64,000 nt of DNA from NCBI GenBank assembly GCA_949286415.1, contig CASEBV010000012.1:186001-250000 (forward strand), written 5' to 3'. Made by a program: the position numbers and the translations under genes. The notes under the pieces were generated by a model, which searched no databases, was not told the DNA's origin, and saw only the letters and a list, made by a program, of their open reading frames with translations. Positions within the stretch are counted from its first letter, which is position 1. The number at the start of each line of letters is the position of its first letter. Positions 18,731-27,774 of this stretch are shown here, one piece after another. The DNA is from an uncultured Bacteroidales bacterium. GTDB taxonomy: Bacteria; Bacteroidota; Bacteroidia; Bacteroidales; UBA932.

Positions 18731-18768
18731 AGAAGAGCGGCTCTGAAAAGAGTTGCTCTTCTTTTTTT
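18731..18768. terminator. rho-independent terminator between the DUF4783-like gene and der
   Basis: AGAAGAGC at 18731-18738 pairs with GCTCTTCT at 18755-18762, with a further weak inner stem, and a run of seven T follows on the + strand. The arrangement is strong for the forward transcript. The A-rich bases before the stem may let it act in reverse for der too. The preceding 100 bp (18631-18730) are AT-rich with several GTTAA motifs and no gene. Confidence 0.75.
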
Positions 18769-18794
18769 CTTGATGCCTGTTCTCTCGGCGGCAT

Positions 18795-20102
18795 CTATTT
18801 CTGCCTCATGAAGATTCTCACCGGACAGCCCGTGAAGCCGAACTTCTCCCTCAGCCGGTTCTCGAGGAATCTCTTGTAAGGGTCCTTGACATACTGCGGG
18901 AGGTTGCAGAAGAAGGCGAAGGCCGGGGACTTGGTAGGGAGCTGGGTGATGTATTTGATTTTTACATACTTGCCCTTCCATGCAGGCGGCGGGTAGTTCT
19001 CGATTTCAGGAAGCATCTCCTCGTTCAGGACAGATGTCGGTATTTTCTTGGAATAGTTGCCGTATACCATGGCTGCGGCATTCAGGACATCCATGATTCT
19101 CTGCTTTTTTATGACTGAAGTGAAGATAATCGGAATGTCGTTGAACGGGGCGAGCCTTGCCTTCAGGCTTTCCGTGTATTCCTTGAGGGTGTTGCTGCTC
19201 TTTTCGAGGGTGTCCCATTTGTTTACGACAAGGACGCATCCTTTCCGGTTCTTTTCGATAAGATTAAGGATGTTCATGTCCTGGGCCTCGAGTCCGGTCT
19301 GCGCATCAATCATGAGGATGCACACGTCGGAATGCTCTATTGCCCTGATGGCTCTCATCACGGAGTAGAACTCAAGGTCTTCGTGGACTTTCCCTTTCTT
19401 CCTCATGCCTGCAGTGTCCACGAGGACAAATTCGTGTCCGAACTTGTTGTAGTAGGATGATATGGAGTCTCTTGTGGTGCCGGCGAGAGGGGTCACGATG
19501 TTCCTGTCTGTGCCGAGCAGGGCATTGGTGAGTGAGGATTTGCCGACATTTGGCCTTCCGACAATGGCTATTCTCGGAACTCCCGGATGCTCATCCTCTG
19601 CTGCCGCGTCAGGAGGAAGGAGCCGCACTATCTCGTCCAGGAGGTCGCCTGTGCCGCCTCCGTTTGCCGCCGATATGCTCCATACATCTCCCAGTCCCAG
19701 GGAATAGAACTGGTAGGAGTCGTACATCTTGTCTCCGCTGTCCACTTTGTTGACGGCGAGTACGACCGGCTTCCTGCTGCGCCTGAGCAGGTCGGCTATC
19801 TCGGCATCATAGTCGGTGATGCCGGTGGCCGCCTCGGTCATGAAAAGGACGAGGTCGGACTCTTCGATGGCGGTGACAACCTGCTTGCGGATTTCCTCCT
19901 CAAATATGTCATCGGACCCCGAGGTATATCCTCCGGTGTCCACGACGGAAAATTCGGTTCCGCACCATTCGCATTTGCCGTAGTGTCTGTCTCTTGTCAC
20001 TCCGGCAGTCTCATCCACAATGGCCTGTCTCATTCCCACGAGACGGTTGAACAGGGTGGATTTCCCCACATTCGGCCTTCCTACGATGGCTACAAGACTC
20101 AT
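18795..20102 (-). CDS. der: ribosome biogenesis GTPase Der (EngA)
   Basis: A tandem-GTPase assembly factor for the 50S subunit. The two G domains show [16 protein letters not shown] and NKVD, then [17 protein letters not shown] and NKWD. The C-terminal KH-like domain (about 350-435) ends in PVRIFMRQK. Length is 435 residues, as expected. The start codon overlaps the stop of the upstream Cys-rich protein by 4 bp (ATGA), which suggests translational coupling. Confidence 0.96.
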   Translation of the reverse strand: MSLVAIVGRPNVGKSTLFNRLVGMRQAIVDETAGVTRDRHYGKCEWCGTEFSVVDTGGYTSGSDDIFEEEIRKQVVTAIEESDLVLFMTEAATGITDYDAEIADLLRRSRKPVVLAVNKVDSGDKMYDSYQFYSLGLGDVWSISAANGGGTGDLLDEIVRLLPPDAAAEDEHPGVPRIAIVGRPNVGKSSLTNALLGTDRNIVTPLAGTTRDSISSYYNKFGHEFVLVDTAGMRKKGKVHEDLEFYSVMRAIRAIEHSDVCILMIDAQTGLEAQDMNILNLIEKNRKGCVLVVNKWDTLEKSSNTLKEYTESLKARLAPFNDIPIIFTSVIKKQRIMDVLNAAAMVYGNYSKKIPTSVLNEEMLPEIENYPPPAWKGKYVKIKYITQLPTKSPAFAFFCNLPQYVKDPYKRFLENRLREKFGFTGCPVRIFMRQK

Positions 20103-20377
20103 TTCTCTTCTCCTGAATTTTTTTCATAAATCCCGCATCCGGCGCAGTCCGAGCATCCGAGGTCGCTGCATGTCGGGTATTTCTTTCCGTTCTTCTTTCC
20201 CCACAGCCTGAGCTCGTCTTCCTTGGCACATCTGATGCCAAGCTTTTTCATCGCCGGGTTGTGGCTGATTTCCGTATCCGGGAACTGCCCGTTCTTGCGG
20301 AAAATTATGTTGAAGCACAGGCCGATGACGCTGATTCCCACCAGCAGCAGTGCGGCAATAAAAATCTTCATATCCAA
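20099..20377 (-). CDS. small membrane-anchored Cys-rich protein
   Basis: The 92-residue product has one N-terminal membrane helix ([17 protein letters not shown]) and a short cytoplasmic tail ending in a cysteine cluster ([13 protein letters not shown], four Cys in 11 residues, plus an earlier GIRC). The layout resembles small Bacteroidota proteins related to NqrM, the iron-delivery factor for Na+-NQR, but the NqrM-specific signature is not intact. A metal or iron-sulfur binding role is an inference. Its stop overlaps the der start by 4 bp, so the two are coupled. Confidence 0.7.
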   Translation of the reverse strand: MDMKIFIAALLLVGISVIGLCFNIIFRKNGQFPDTEISHNPAMKKLGIRCAKEDELRLWGKKNGKKYPTCSDLGCSDCAGCGIYEKNSGEEK

Positions 20378-20412
20378 ATTATTGAATATGACAGGTATAC
20401 GAATTGTCGCAA

Positions 20413-20444
20413 GGCGGCTGCCGAGCCGTACGCCGGCCTCCGCC
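20413..20444 (-). terminator. GC-rich hairpin downstream of prs
   Basis: GGCGG and CCGCC form the outer stem and GCCG with CGGC the inner one, within the 76-bp gap after the prs stop on the minus strand. No T-run follows, so this may be an RNA-stabilising hairpin rather than a terminator. Confidence 0.35.
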
Positions 20445-20453
20445 AGGATTCTG

Positions 20454-21404
20454 TCAGAAAATGAAGCTGTCGCTTATCGGTTCGTAATTGTATACCTTGT
20501 CAATTATGTTTGCAAAAGTATCGGCCACGGACAGGACGGTTATCTTGCTCTTGTCCTTTTCCGGGTCCGGAGAGAGCGGGATGGTGTCCGTCACGATGAC
20601 CTCCTCAAGGGCGGACTCGGCGATTCTCTCGTATGCACTTCCGGAGAACACGGCGTGGGTGGCACATGCCCTGACGCTCAGGGCTCCCATGTCCTTCAGT
20701 ACATTGGCTGCCTTGGTCAGTGTCCCGGCAGTGTCGATCATGTCGTCCACGATTACGACATTCTTTCCCTCGACCTCGCCGATGGCGGTGATTGACCCGA
20801 CCACATTGGCCCTCTCGCGGGACTTGTGGCATACTATGACAGGGCACTGGAGATATCTCGCGTATGCGTTGGCTCTCTTTGCGCCGCCCATGTCAGGGGC
20901 TGCGATGGCCAGGTCCTGTATGTTGAGCCCCCTGAGGTAAGGGAGGAAGATGTTGCTTGCATAGATGTGGTCGACCGGAAAGTCAAAGAAGCCCTGGATC
21001 TGGTCGGCGTGGAGGTCGCAGGTCATGACCCTGTCGCATCCTGCCGCATGAAGAATGTTGGCGACCAGCTTGGCTCCGATTGAGACTCTCGGCTTGTCTT
21101 TCCTGTCCTGCCTTGCCCATCCGAAATATGGCATCACGGCAATGACAGTGTGGGCAGATGCACGTTTGGCTGCGTCAATCATGAGCAGAAGTTCGAAGAG
21201 GTTGTCTGTAGGAGGGAAGGTGGACTGCACTATGAAGACAGTGGCTCCCCTGACACTTTCGTTGAGAGACGGCTGGAACTCTCCGTCGCTGAATGCGAGG
21301 ACATCGGATTTTCCAAGCTCAATGTTCAGTGATCTTGCGATTTTCTCAGCAAGGGGTCTTGAACTCCTGCACGCAAATAATTTCATTTTGTGTTCGTTGT
21401 GCAT
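20454..21404 (-). CDS. prs: ribose-phosphate pyrophosphokinase
   Basis: Makes PRPP from ribose-5-phosphate and ATP for nucleotide, His and Trp synthesis. Visible signatures are FSDGEFQPSLNESVRG, the catalytic YFGWARQDRKDKPR segment, MTCDLHADQIQGFFD, and the PRPP-binding loop VIVDDMIDTAGTLTKAA. At 316 residues it is a class I enzyme. The ATG at 21404 is the first in frame; MKLFACRSSRPLAE seven codons later is an alternative. engB ends 21 bp away on the same strand just upstream, so engB-prs may be one unit. Confidence 0.95.
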   Translation of the reverse strand: MHNEHKMKLFACRSSRPLAEKIARSLNIELGKSDVLAFSDGEFQPSLNESVRGATVFIVQSTFPPTDNLFELLLMIDAAKRASAHTVIAVMPYFGWARQDRKDKPRVSIGAKLVANILHAAGCDRVMTCDLHADQIQGFFDFPVDHIYASNIFLPYLRGLNIQDLAIAAPDMGGAKRANAYARYLQCPVIVCHKSRERANVVGSITAIGEVEGKNVVIVDDMIDTAGTLTKAANVLKDMGALSVRACATHAVFSGSAYERIAESALEEVIVTDTIPLSPDPEKDKSKITVLSVADTFANIIDKVYNYEPISDSFIF

Positions 21405-21425
21405 CTTATATAGGGTTTAATGTAG

Positions 21426-22028
21426 TTATTCTTTCATTTTGTCCAGCAGACTCCCGATGTAGTCCAGTATTTCGTCTTTGCCGGCTCCGGTCTCCGAGGA
21501 GCAGACGAAAACGGGCGGCAGTTCTTCCCAGGATTCCAGCAGCCTTGCCCTGTTCTTTTCCATCCGGGCCGCAAGGGCATTGGGACCCAGCTTGTCGGCT
21601 TTCGTAAAGATGATGGCGAACGGGATGCCCCCTGTCCCGAGTTCCGTCAGGAAATCCATGTCTATTTTCCCGATGTCATGGCGGGAATCTATCAGAACAA
21701 ACAGTATGTGCAGTTCTGCCGAGAAGTTCAGATAGTTCCTTATGACCTGCTCAAGTTTCTGCCGTCCGGTCTTTGACATCTTTGCGTAGCCGTAGCCCGG
21801 GAGGTCCACAAGATACCACTGCCTGTTGATGAGGTAGTGGTTCACGAGTTTTGTCTTGCCGGGGGTCGAAGATGTCTGTGCAAGCCTGCGGTTGTTGCAC
21901 AGCATATTGATGAGGGAGGATTTCCCTACATTGGATCTTCCGATGAAGGCGAACTCAGGGAATTTCTGTGCGGGCTTCTCTGAAACTCTTGTGCTGCTGC
22001 CGGCAAACAGTGCTTCGGAAATCTTCAT
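21426..22028 (-). CDS. engB: ribosome biogenesis GTP-binding protein EngB (YihA/YsxC)
   Basis: A Ras-like GTPase needed for 50S assembly. G1 is GRSNVGKSSLIN, switch I is SSTPGKTKLVNHY, G3 is DLPGYGYAKMSK, G4 is TKADK and G5 is CSSETGAG. At 200 residues it is a complete single-domain EngB. It has a likely promoter box at 22105-22112 on the minus strand. Confidence 0.95.
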   Translation of the reverse strand: MKISEALFAGSSTRVSEKPAQKFPEFAFIGRSNVGKSSLINMLCNNRRLAQTSSTPGKTKLVNHYLINRQWYLVDLPGYGYAKMSKTGRQKLEQVIRNYLNFSAELHILFVLIDSRHDIGKIDMDFLTELGTGGIPFAIIFTKADKLGPNALAARMEKNRARLLESWEELPPVFVCSSETGAGKDEILDYIGSLLDKMKE

Positions 22029-22104
22029 GGTCTGAATCTGAAAAATGTATCCTCTCTTTTCCGGTCTTTCGGGAAATCATATCCTTTCCTCGGGAACCGG
22101 GCGG

Positions 22105-22112
22105 CAAATATA
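22105..22112 (-). promoter_or_regulatory. -7 box TATATTTG for engB
   Basis: On the minus strand this reads TATATTTG, about 76 nt upstream of the engB ATG at 22028. The 317-bp divergent gap 22029-22345 holds this box, the xseA box and otherwise AT-rich sequence with no gene. Confidence 0.5.
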
Positions 22113-22272
22113 GTGAATTTAAATTGACTAACCGGGGGAGTCATCGCGAAATTTCCTCATTTCCCTTGAAATGCTTCTTAAATCCCACTGCAATTTATGA
22201 AAAATTTATGAAATATTCATCAAAAAATTATATTGTCAAAAATAAATCGGCCGCGATGTCTGAAAAAATGTG

Positions 22273-22280
22273 TAAATTTG
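22273..22280 (+). promoter_or_regulatory. -7 box TAAATTTG for xseA and the downstream operon
   Basis: TAAATTTG fits TAnnTTTG and lies 65 nt upstream of the xseA ATG. It is the only evident promoter before the xseA-xseB-glycogen gene run. The -33 region is degenerate. Confidence 0.5.
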
Positions 22281-22345
22281 TAACGATACGGAGGTATGTG
22301 CCGATTGCGGCGCCGAAGCGTAATTTGGAATGATTTGTTCGCGTT

Positions 22346-23476
22346 ATGGAAAAGGATATTGTCGACCTTTATGAACTGCAGACAAGACTGAAGGAGGGGG
22401 TAGAGCGGACATTCCCTGAAAAGGTGTGGCTGAAGGCTGAAATCAGTGCCGTCAAGGCCAGGCCGGGCGGGCACTGTTATCTCGAGCTGTCGCAGAGCGG
22501 AGACGGGGGGCTCGTAGCCAAGGCACAGGCCATCATCTGGTCATCAAAATACAGGATTCTCTCTCCGTTTTTCGAGTCTGTGGCAGGCAGCCCTATTTCA
22601 GAGGGAATGCTTGTCCTTGTGCGTGTCCAGGTGAATTTCAGCCAGTTGTATGGTCTTTCGCTCATTATAGACGACATTGACCCTTCGTGGTCTCTAGGGG
22701 AAAAGGAAAAGGAGAGGCTGCGTACTATAGCCAGGCTGAAGGAGGAAGGCCTGATGGACCTTCAGAAAGAACTTGCCCTCCCGTCGCTGCCTTATCGTCT
22801 GGCTGTGGTTTCTGCCCCGGATGCGGCAGGATACAGGGATTTCATGAGACATCTTCATGAGAATGACTATGGTTTTGTCTTCAGTACGGAACTGTTTCCC
22901 GCTCTGATGCAGGGCGCGGGGGCTGCTGTTTCTATGTCGGCTGCCATTGACGCGGCGGAGGCATCGGGAGAGAAATTCGATGCTTTGCTGATATTGAGGG
23001 GCGGGGGAGCGAAGCTGGATCTTGCCTGCTATGACGATTATGTGCTTGCCTCGCGCATTGCGCGCTGTTCCCTGCCTGTGCTGACGGCTGTCGGTCATGA
23101 CCAGGATGTGCATGTGTGCGATATGGTGGCATGGACTTCAGTGAGGACGCCGACGGCTCTTGCAGACTGGTTCATAGACCTGTATGCGGGAGAAGACGCG
23201 ATGCTCCAGTCCTTTGCCTCAAGGCTCAGGATGGCTTTCCTGAACAAGATAGCAGCGATGGAGAGCCGTCTGCAGCTGCTGGAGACCCGGATAAGGTCGG
23301 CAGACCCGCGGAATATACTGCGCAGGGGATATGTGCTGGTACTTGACGGCAGCGGCCATGTCACGCGCGGAGCCGCAGGGCATAAGCCGGGAGACCGGCT
23401 GACAATGATGTATCACGACGGCAGCCTCGGCTGTGTCGTCGAGTCAGCAGAACTTAAGAATAATATTTCTCAATAG
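22346..23476 (+). CDS. xseA: exodeoxyribonuclease VII large subunit
   Basis: The catalytic subunit of a single-strand exonuclease in DNA repair. The N-terminal OB fold (TFPEKVWLKAEISAVKARPG) is followed by the catalytic core LRGGGAKLDLACYDDY, PVLTAVGHDQDVHVCD and SVRTPTALADW, which match the GGG, GH and TPT motifs of the family. The 376 residues are short compared with E. coli (456), because the C-terminal coiled-coil stalk is reduced. xseB starts 1 bp after its stop. Confidence 0.92.
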   Translation: MEKDIVDLYELQTRLKEGVERTFPEKVWLKAEISAVKARPGGHCYLELSQSGDGGLVAKAQAIIWSSKYRILSPFFESVAGSPISEGMLVLVRVQVNFSQLYGLSLIIDDIDPSWSLGEKEKERLRTIARLKEEGLMDLQKELALPSLPYRLAVVSAPDAAGYRDFMRHLHENDYGFVFSTELFPALMQGAGAAVSMSAAIDAAEASGEKFDALLILRGGGAKLDLACYDDYVLASRIARCSLPVLTAVGHDQDVHVCDMVAWTSVRTPTALADWFIDLYAGEDAMLQSFASRLRMAFLNKIAAMESRLQLLETRIRSADPRNILRRGYVLVLDGSGHVTRGAAGHKPGDRLTMMYHDGSLGCVVESAELKNNISQ

Positions 23477-23477
23477 A

Positions 23478-23723
23478 ATGAAAGACGGAAACATACATGA
23501 AGACAAGCCTGCGGGGGCATTTGACTATGCGTCCGCTGTGGAGGAGCTGGAGAAGATAGCGGCAAGAGTCGAGTCCGATGATGTCGGGATTGAGGATATG
23601 GACAAATGCATCAGGCGTACTGAGGAGCTTATTTCCGGCTGCCGGAGGTATCTCCGCTCAGCCCGGGACAGGGCCGCCTCCCTGGATTCGGATGAGACGC
23701 CCGCACATCAGGGCAATGTTTGA
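23478..23723 (+). CDS. xseB: exodeoxyribonuclease VII small subunit
   Basis: The 81-residue accessory subunit binds the coiled-coil stalk of XseA. The family core is visible: FDYASAVEELEKIAARVES followed by DMDKCIRRTEELISGCRRYL, a helical hairpin. The ATG at 23478 is taken because the longer in-frame start lies inside xseA. The glycogen branching enzyme begins 40 bp downstream with no visible promoter between. Confidence 0.9.
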   Translation: MKDGNIHEDKPAGAFDYASAVEELEKIAARVESDDVGIEDMDKCIRRTEELISGCRRYLRSARDRAASLDSDETPAHQGNV

Positions 23724-23763
23724 TGATATTTTTGATAACCACAAGATATACAGTACACTGACT

Positions 23764-25776
23764 ATGGACAAGAAAAAGGAAATGATTTATGACAATGACC
23801 CCTGGCTTGAACCATATAAGGATGCGATAGACAGGAGGCATGAGCGGATTCTTGCCGAGCGCAGGAGAATTGCCGGAGAAGGAAGACTTTCTGACGCATG
23901 CAACAACCATCTCTATTACGGGATGCACCGGTGTGATGACGGCTCGTGGGTCTTCAGGGAGTGGGCTCCGCATGCCACCAAGATTTATCTCATCGGAGAA
24001 TTCAACAACTGGAAGAGGACGGAGGCATACGCCTTGAGACCTGTGGGGGACGGGAATTGGGAGATTCGTCTTGAGTCAATGTTCCTTTCGCACGGGGAAC
24101 TCTACAAGCTGTACATTGAATGGCCGGGAGGAGGCGGAGAACGGCTTCCTGCGTATGTGACAAGGGCGGTCCAGGATCCTGAGACAAAGACATTCTGTGC
24201 CCAGGTATGGGCTCCGGACAAGCCTTACCGCTGGAAATACGGACGGCCGGGCAAGAGGGAGCATCCTCTCATATATGAATGTCACATCGGCATGAGTTCG
24301 GAAGAGGAGAAGGTGTCGACATTCTCCGAGTTCAGGGAGAATGTGCTGCCGTATATAAAGGATCTCGGATATGACACGCTGCAGATAATGGCGCTCCAGG
24401 AACATCCATATTATGGCTCGTTCGGCTATCAGGTCTCCAACTTCTATGCCCTGAGTTCCCGCTTCGGGACTCCGGACGAATTCAAGTGCCTTGTGGACGA
24501 GGCTCATGCGGCCGGGATTGCGGTCGTGATGGACATTGTCCATTCGCATTCCGTGGACAATGAGCTCGAGGGGCTCGGAATGTTCGACGGGAAGGACGAC
24601 ATATATTTCTATTCAGGAGACAGGGGACGGCATCCTGCCTGGGGCTCGAGATGTTTCAACTACGGAAAATACGAGACTATGGCTTTCCTGCTTTCCAACT
24701 GCAAGTTCTGGATGGAGGAATATCATATCGACGGCTTCCGCTTTGACGGAGTGACCAGCATGCTGTACTGGGACCATGGTCTCGGAAAGGATTTTGTCGG
24801 CTATGACAATTATTTCAATGAGGGAGTGGATGAGTCGGCGGTGACTTATCTGGCGCTGGCCAACATGCTTGTCAAAGAAATGAATCCTGACGGCTTCACG
24901 ATAGCCGAGGATGTGAGCGGAATGGCCGGACTGGCAGCCCCGTTCGAGGCCGGCGGCGTCGGCTTTGACTTCAGGATGAGCATGGGAGTGGCGGACAACT
25001 GGATAAAGTGGATCAAGGAACTTCCCGACGAAAAATGGAGCATGGGCGAGATGTGGTGGCAGCTCACCAACAAGAGGGCAGACGAGAAGACCATCAGCTA
25101 TGCGGAATGCCACGACCAGGCTCTTGTCGGGGACAAGACCATCATCTTCCGCCTCATGGACAAGGAAATGTATTTCCACATGGATAAAAATTCCACTTCC
25201 GCAGTGGTGGACAGGGGAATTGCGCTCCACAAGATGATAAGGCTTGTCACCATGGCTACCGCCGGGGACGGTTATCTGACATTCATGGGCAATGAGTTCG
25301 GCCATCCCGAGTGGATAGACTTTCCGCGCGAGGGAAACGGCTGGTCATACAAATATGCCCGCAGACAATGGTCACTGGCGCGTCCGGACTATCTCCGATA
25401 CAGGAATCTCCTTCTCTTTGACAAGGCGATGATTGCTCTTGCGCACAAGGAGTCTGTCTTTGATGCGCGCCCGGAGCTTCTGGTGCAGGATGAGGAGAAA
25501 AAAATATTAGTATTCAAAAGAATAAATTGTATCTTTGCGCTCAATTTCAATGCGACCGAATCTTTTGCCGACTACGGGTTTGCGGCTCCGGGCGGAAAAT
25601 ATGAGGCGGTCCTTGACACGGACGAGAAGGAGTTCGACGGATTTTCCAGATTGAAGAAAGGGGAAGAGCATTGTTCTGTGCGTGAAAAATCCGCCAACGG
25701 CGACCAGAAATATGAGGATACATTGTATTTGTATCTGCCTAGCCGCTGTGCCGTTGTCCTGAGGAAGATAGACTGA
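23764..25776 (+). CDS. glgB: 1,4-alpha-glucan branching enzyme (GH13)
   Basis: Introduces alpha-1,6 branches into glycogen. An N-terminal CBM48 (FREWAPHATKIYLIGEFNNW) precedes a GH13 barrel. Barrel motifs are DIVHSHSVDN, the nucleophile Asp in GFRFDGVTSMLY, the acid/base Glu in TIAEDVSGMAG, and ECHDQALVGDKT with MGNEFGHPEWIDFPREGN. The phrasing and 670-residue length match the eukaryote-like GH13_8 branching enzymes rather than the E. coli GH13_9 type. The ATG at 23764 (MDKKKEMIYDNDPWL) is the first that excludes the xseB overlap. It opens the five-gene glycogen cluster. Confidence 0.95.
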   Translation: MDKKKEMIYDNDPWLEPYKDAIDRRHERILAERRRIAGEGRLSDACNNHLYYGMHRCDDGSWVFREWAPHATKIYLIGEFNNWKRTEAYALRPVGDGNWEIRLESMFLSHGELYKLYIEWPGGGGERLPAYVTRAVQDPETKTFCAQVWAPDKPYRWKYGRPGKREHPLIYECHIGMSSEEEKVSTFSEFRENVLPYIKDLGYDTLQIMALQEHPYYGSFGYQVSNFYALSSRFGTPDEFKCLVDEAHAAGIAVVMDIVHSHSVDNELEGLGMFDGKDDIYFYSGDRGRHPAWGSRCFNYGKYETMAFLLSNCKFWMEEYHIDGFRFDGVTSMLYWDHGLGKDFVGYDNYFNEGVDESAVTYLALANMLVKEMNPDGFTIAEDVSGMAGLAAPFEAGGVGFDFRMSMGVADNWIKWIKELPDEKWSMGEMWWQLTNKRADEKTISYAECHDQALVGDKTIIFRLMDKEMYFHMDKNSTSAVVDRGIALHKMIRLVTMATAGDGYLTFMGNEFGHPEWIDFPREGNGWSYKYARRQWSLARPDYLRYRNLLLFDKAMIALAHKESVFDARPELLVQDEEKKILVFKRINCIFALNFNATESFADYGFAAPGGKYEAVLDTDEKEFDGFSRLKKGEEHCSVREKSANGDQKYEDTLYLYLPSRCAVVLRKID

Positions 25777-25830
25777 ACCGGGAGTGAGATTTATTGGACA
25801 GATAATAATTAACCTTATAATATTTAAAGT

Positions 25831-27774
25831 ATGGCTTTTCTTAAATTCAACAAGTCCGAGCTTGTCAATCTGGAATATTCCCTGAAAAGGGAGATCCTGT
25901 CGGCGAGCAAGACCGGAGCCTATTGCAACACATCCATTGTGGCCTGCAATACAAGGCGCTACCATGGACTTCTTGCCGTACCTGTGGACAATCTCGGGGG
26001 AGGGAAGTATGTGCTTCTTTCCGCACTTGACGAGAGTCTTGTCATGAACGGCAGGCAATTCAATCTCGGAATCCATTGCTATGGCGATGTGTATGAGCCG
26101 AGGGGTCACAAGTACATCATTGACTTTGATGCTGACCCGGAGCCTAAGATTACTTACAAGGTGGGAGAAATCCTTTTCACCAAGACCATTCTCATGGTGC
26201 CTGACAGCGATCAGGTGCTCATCCGCTACGAACTTCTTGAAGCTCCGGCCAAGACGACTCTGATTCTCAAGCCTTTCCTGGCTTTCAGGAGCGTCCATAG
26301 CCTTACTCATCAGAATCCGGAGGCAGAGACCGGATATAAGGATGTGGAAGGCGGGGTCTCATTCCGTCTTTATGACGGGTTCCCTGACCTTAATCTTCAG
26401 CTGAGCGCAAAAGCCTCTTTCAAGTATTCGCCTTATTGGTACAACGGCATCACATATTCTGACGAACTCAGGCGCGGCTTCGAGTGCAAGGAGGATCTCT
26501 TTGTCCCGGGGACATTCGTCACCGAGCTCAAGCCGGGGGATTCGATAGTGTTCTCGGCTTCGGTGAAAGCCGAGAATCCGAAGCAGCTCAAGCGCAGGTT
26601 CACCGACATCGTCCGCAAGCACAGTGAAATCCGCAGCTATCATGACCTTCTCGTGCATGATGCGGATCTTCTCAAATGTACCCGCAACGGACATGAGAGA
26701 ATCAATGCCGGCTTCTCATGGCTCGAGACAGGGCTTCTGCGTGAGACAATCGAGTCACTTCCGGGCCTGACACTCTATGCGGGAGACAACGGCAGGGAGT
26801 TTGAGGAAATTCTTGACAATCTCGTGGCTGAGGAGCAGGACCGGCTTCTTCACAGGACCACTCAGGTGGAGGCTCCTCTGCGTCTTACTGACACCATACA
26901 GCAGTATATACATTATACCGGGGAAGAGAAGCGCATCTGGGAAAAATACGGAAAGCTCCTCAAGAACATCATTGACAGCTATGCTCCCGGCAAGCGCAAT
27001 GAAATCACCATGCATCCGAACGGCCTTCTGTGGGCCCAGATGGACAGGGTTGCCCTTTCCTGGATGAATGCATATGTCGACGGCTATCCTGTGACGGAGA
27101 GAGCCGGTTATCAGGTCGAGACCAACGCATTCTGGTACAACGCACTGTGCTTCGCCCTTGACATGGAGAAGAAGTACGGGGCCAAGAAAAGCGCTTTTGC
27201 GGCAAGGTGGACTCATGTCCGCGAGCTGGTGGAACAGAATTTCCAGCCGACTTTCTGGAATCCTGAAGCCGGCTATCTCGCAGACTATGTGGACAATGCC
27301 GGACAGAATATGGATGTGCGTCCAAACCAGCTCTTTGCCGTCTGCCTGGACTATTCTCCGGTGGACGATGAAGTCAAGGCGGATGTGATTTCAGTCATCA
27401 ACAATGAGCTCGTCACTTCGCGCGGTATCAGGACCCTTTCTCCGCGCAATCCGAAGTACCGCGGGGTATATGAGGGCTCGCAGCGTGACCGCGACCTTGC
27501 ATATCATCAGGGATGTGCATTCCCGTCACTTCTCGGACCGTACATTGATTTCTGCTTCAAGATAATGCTGGGCTCCTCATTCTACAAGAAGGCCGAATAC
27601 CTGACTGAAGGATTCTATGCGGACATCAACAAGCACGGTGTCGGAGCATTCTCCGAACTCTATGACGGGGACCCTCCTCACGAGGCCCATGGTGCTATCT
27701 CGTCTGCCTGCAGTACCGCAGCATTGCTGAGAGTGGATTATTTGATGAACAAATACAAGGAGGTGAAGAAATGA
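25831..27774 (+). CDS. glycogen debranching enzyme (GDE N-terminal domain plus GH133-type amylo-1,6-glucosidase)
   Basis: The 647-residue protein has the bacterial GDE N-terminal domain (LKREILSASKTGAYCNTS, NTRRYHGLLAVPVDNLGGG). A C-terminal alpha/alpha-barrel amylo-1,6-glucosidase domain follows (MHPNGLLWAQMD, GYQVETNAFWYNAL, VRPNQLFAVCLDYSP, SPRNPKYRGVYEG). It would hydrolyse alpha-1,6 branch stubs in glycogen. The last 4 bp overlap the start of the GT4 gene (ATGA), which indicates coupling. Debranching enzyme-GT4-GH57 is a recurring gene order in Bacteroidota. Confidence 0.92.
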   Translation: MAFLKFNKSELVNLEYSLKREILSASKTGAYCNTSIVACNTRRYHGLLAVPVDNLGGGKYVLLSALDESLVMNGRQFNLGIHCYGDVYEPRGHKYIIDFDADPEPKITYKVGEILFTKTILMVPDSDQVLIRYELLEAPAKTTLILKPFLAFRSVHSLTHQNPEAETGYKDVEGGVSFRLYDGFPDLNLQLSAKASFKYSPYWYNGITYSDELRRGFECKEDLFVPGTFVTELKPGDSIVFSASVKAENPKQLKRRFTDIVRKHSEIRSYHDLLVHDADLLKCTRNGHERINAGFSWLETGLLRETIESLPGLTLYAGDNGREFEEILDNLVAEEQDRLLHRTTQVEAPLRLTDTIQQYIHYTGEEKRIWEKYGKLLKNIIDSYAPGKRNEITMHPNGLLWAQMDRVALSWMNAYVDGYPVTERAGYQVETNAFWYNALCFALDMEKKYGAKKSAFAARWTHVRELVEQNFQPTFWNPEAGYLADYVDNAGQNMDVRPNQLFAVCLDYSPVDDEVKADVISVINNELVTSRGIRTLSPRNPKYRGVYEGSQRDRDLAYHQGCAFPSLLGPYIDFCFKIMLGSSFYKKAEYLTEGFYADINKHGVGAFSELYDGDPPHEAHGAISSACSTAALLRVDYLMNKYKEVKK

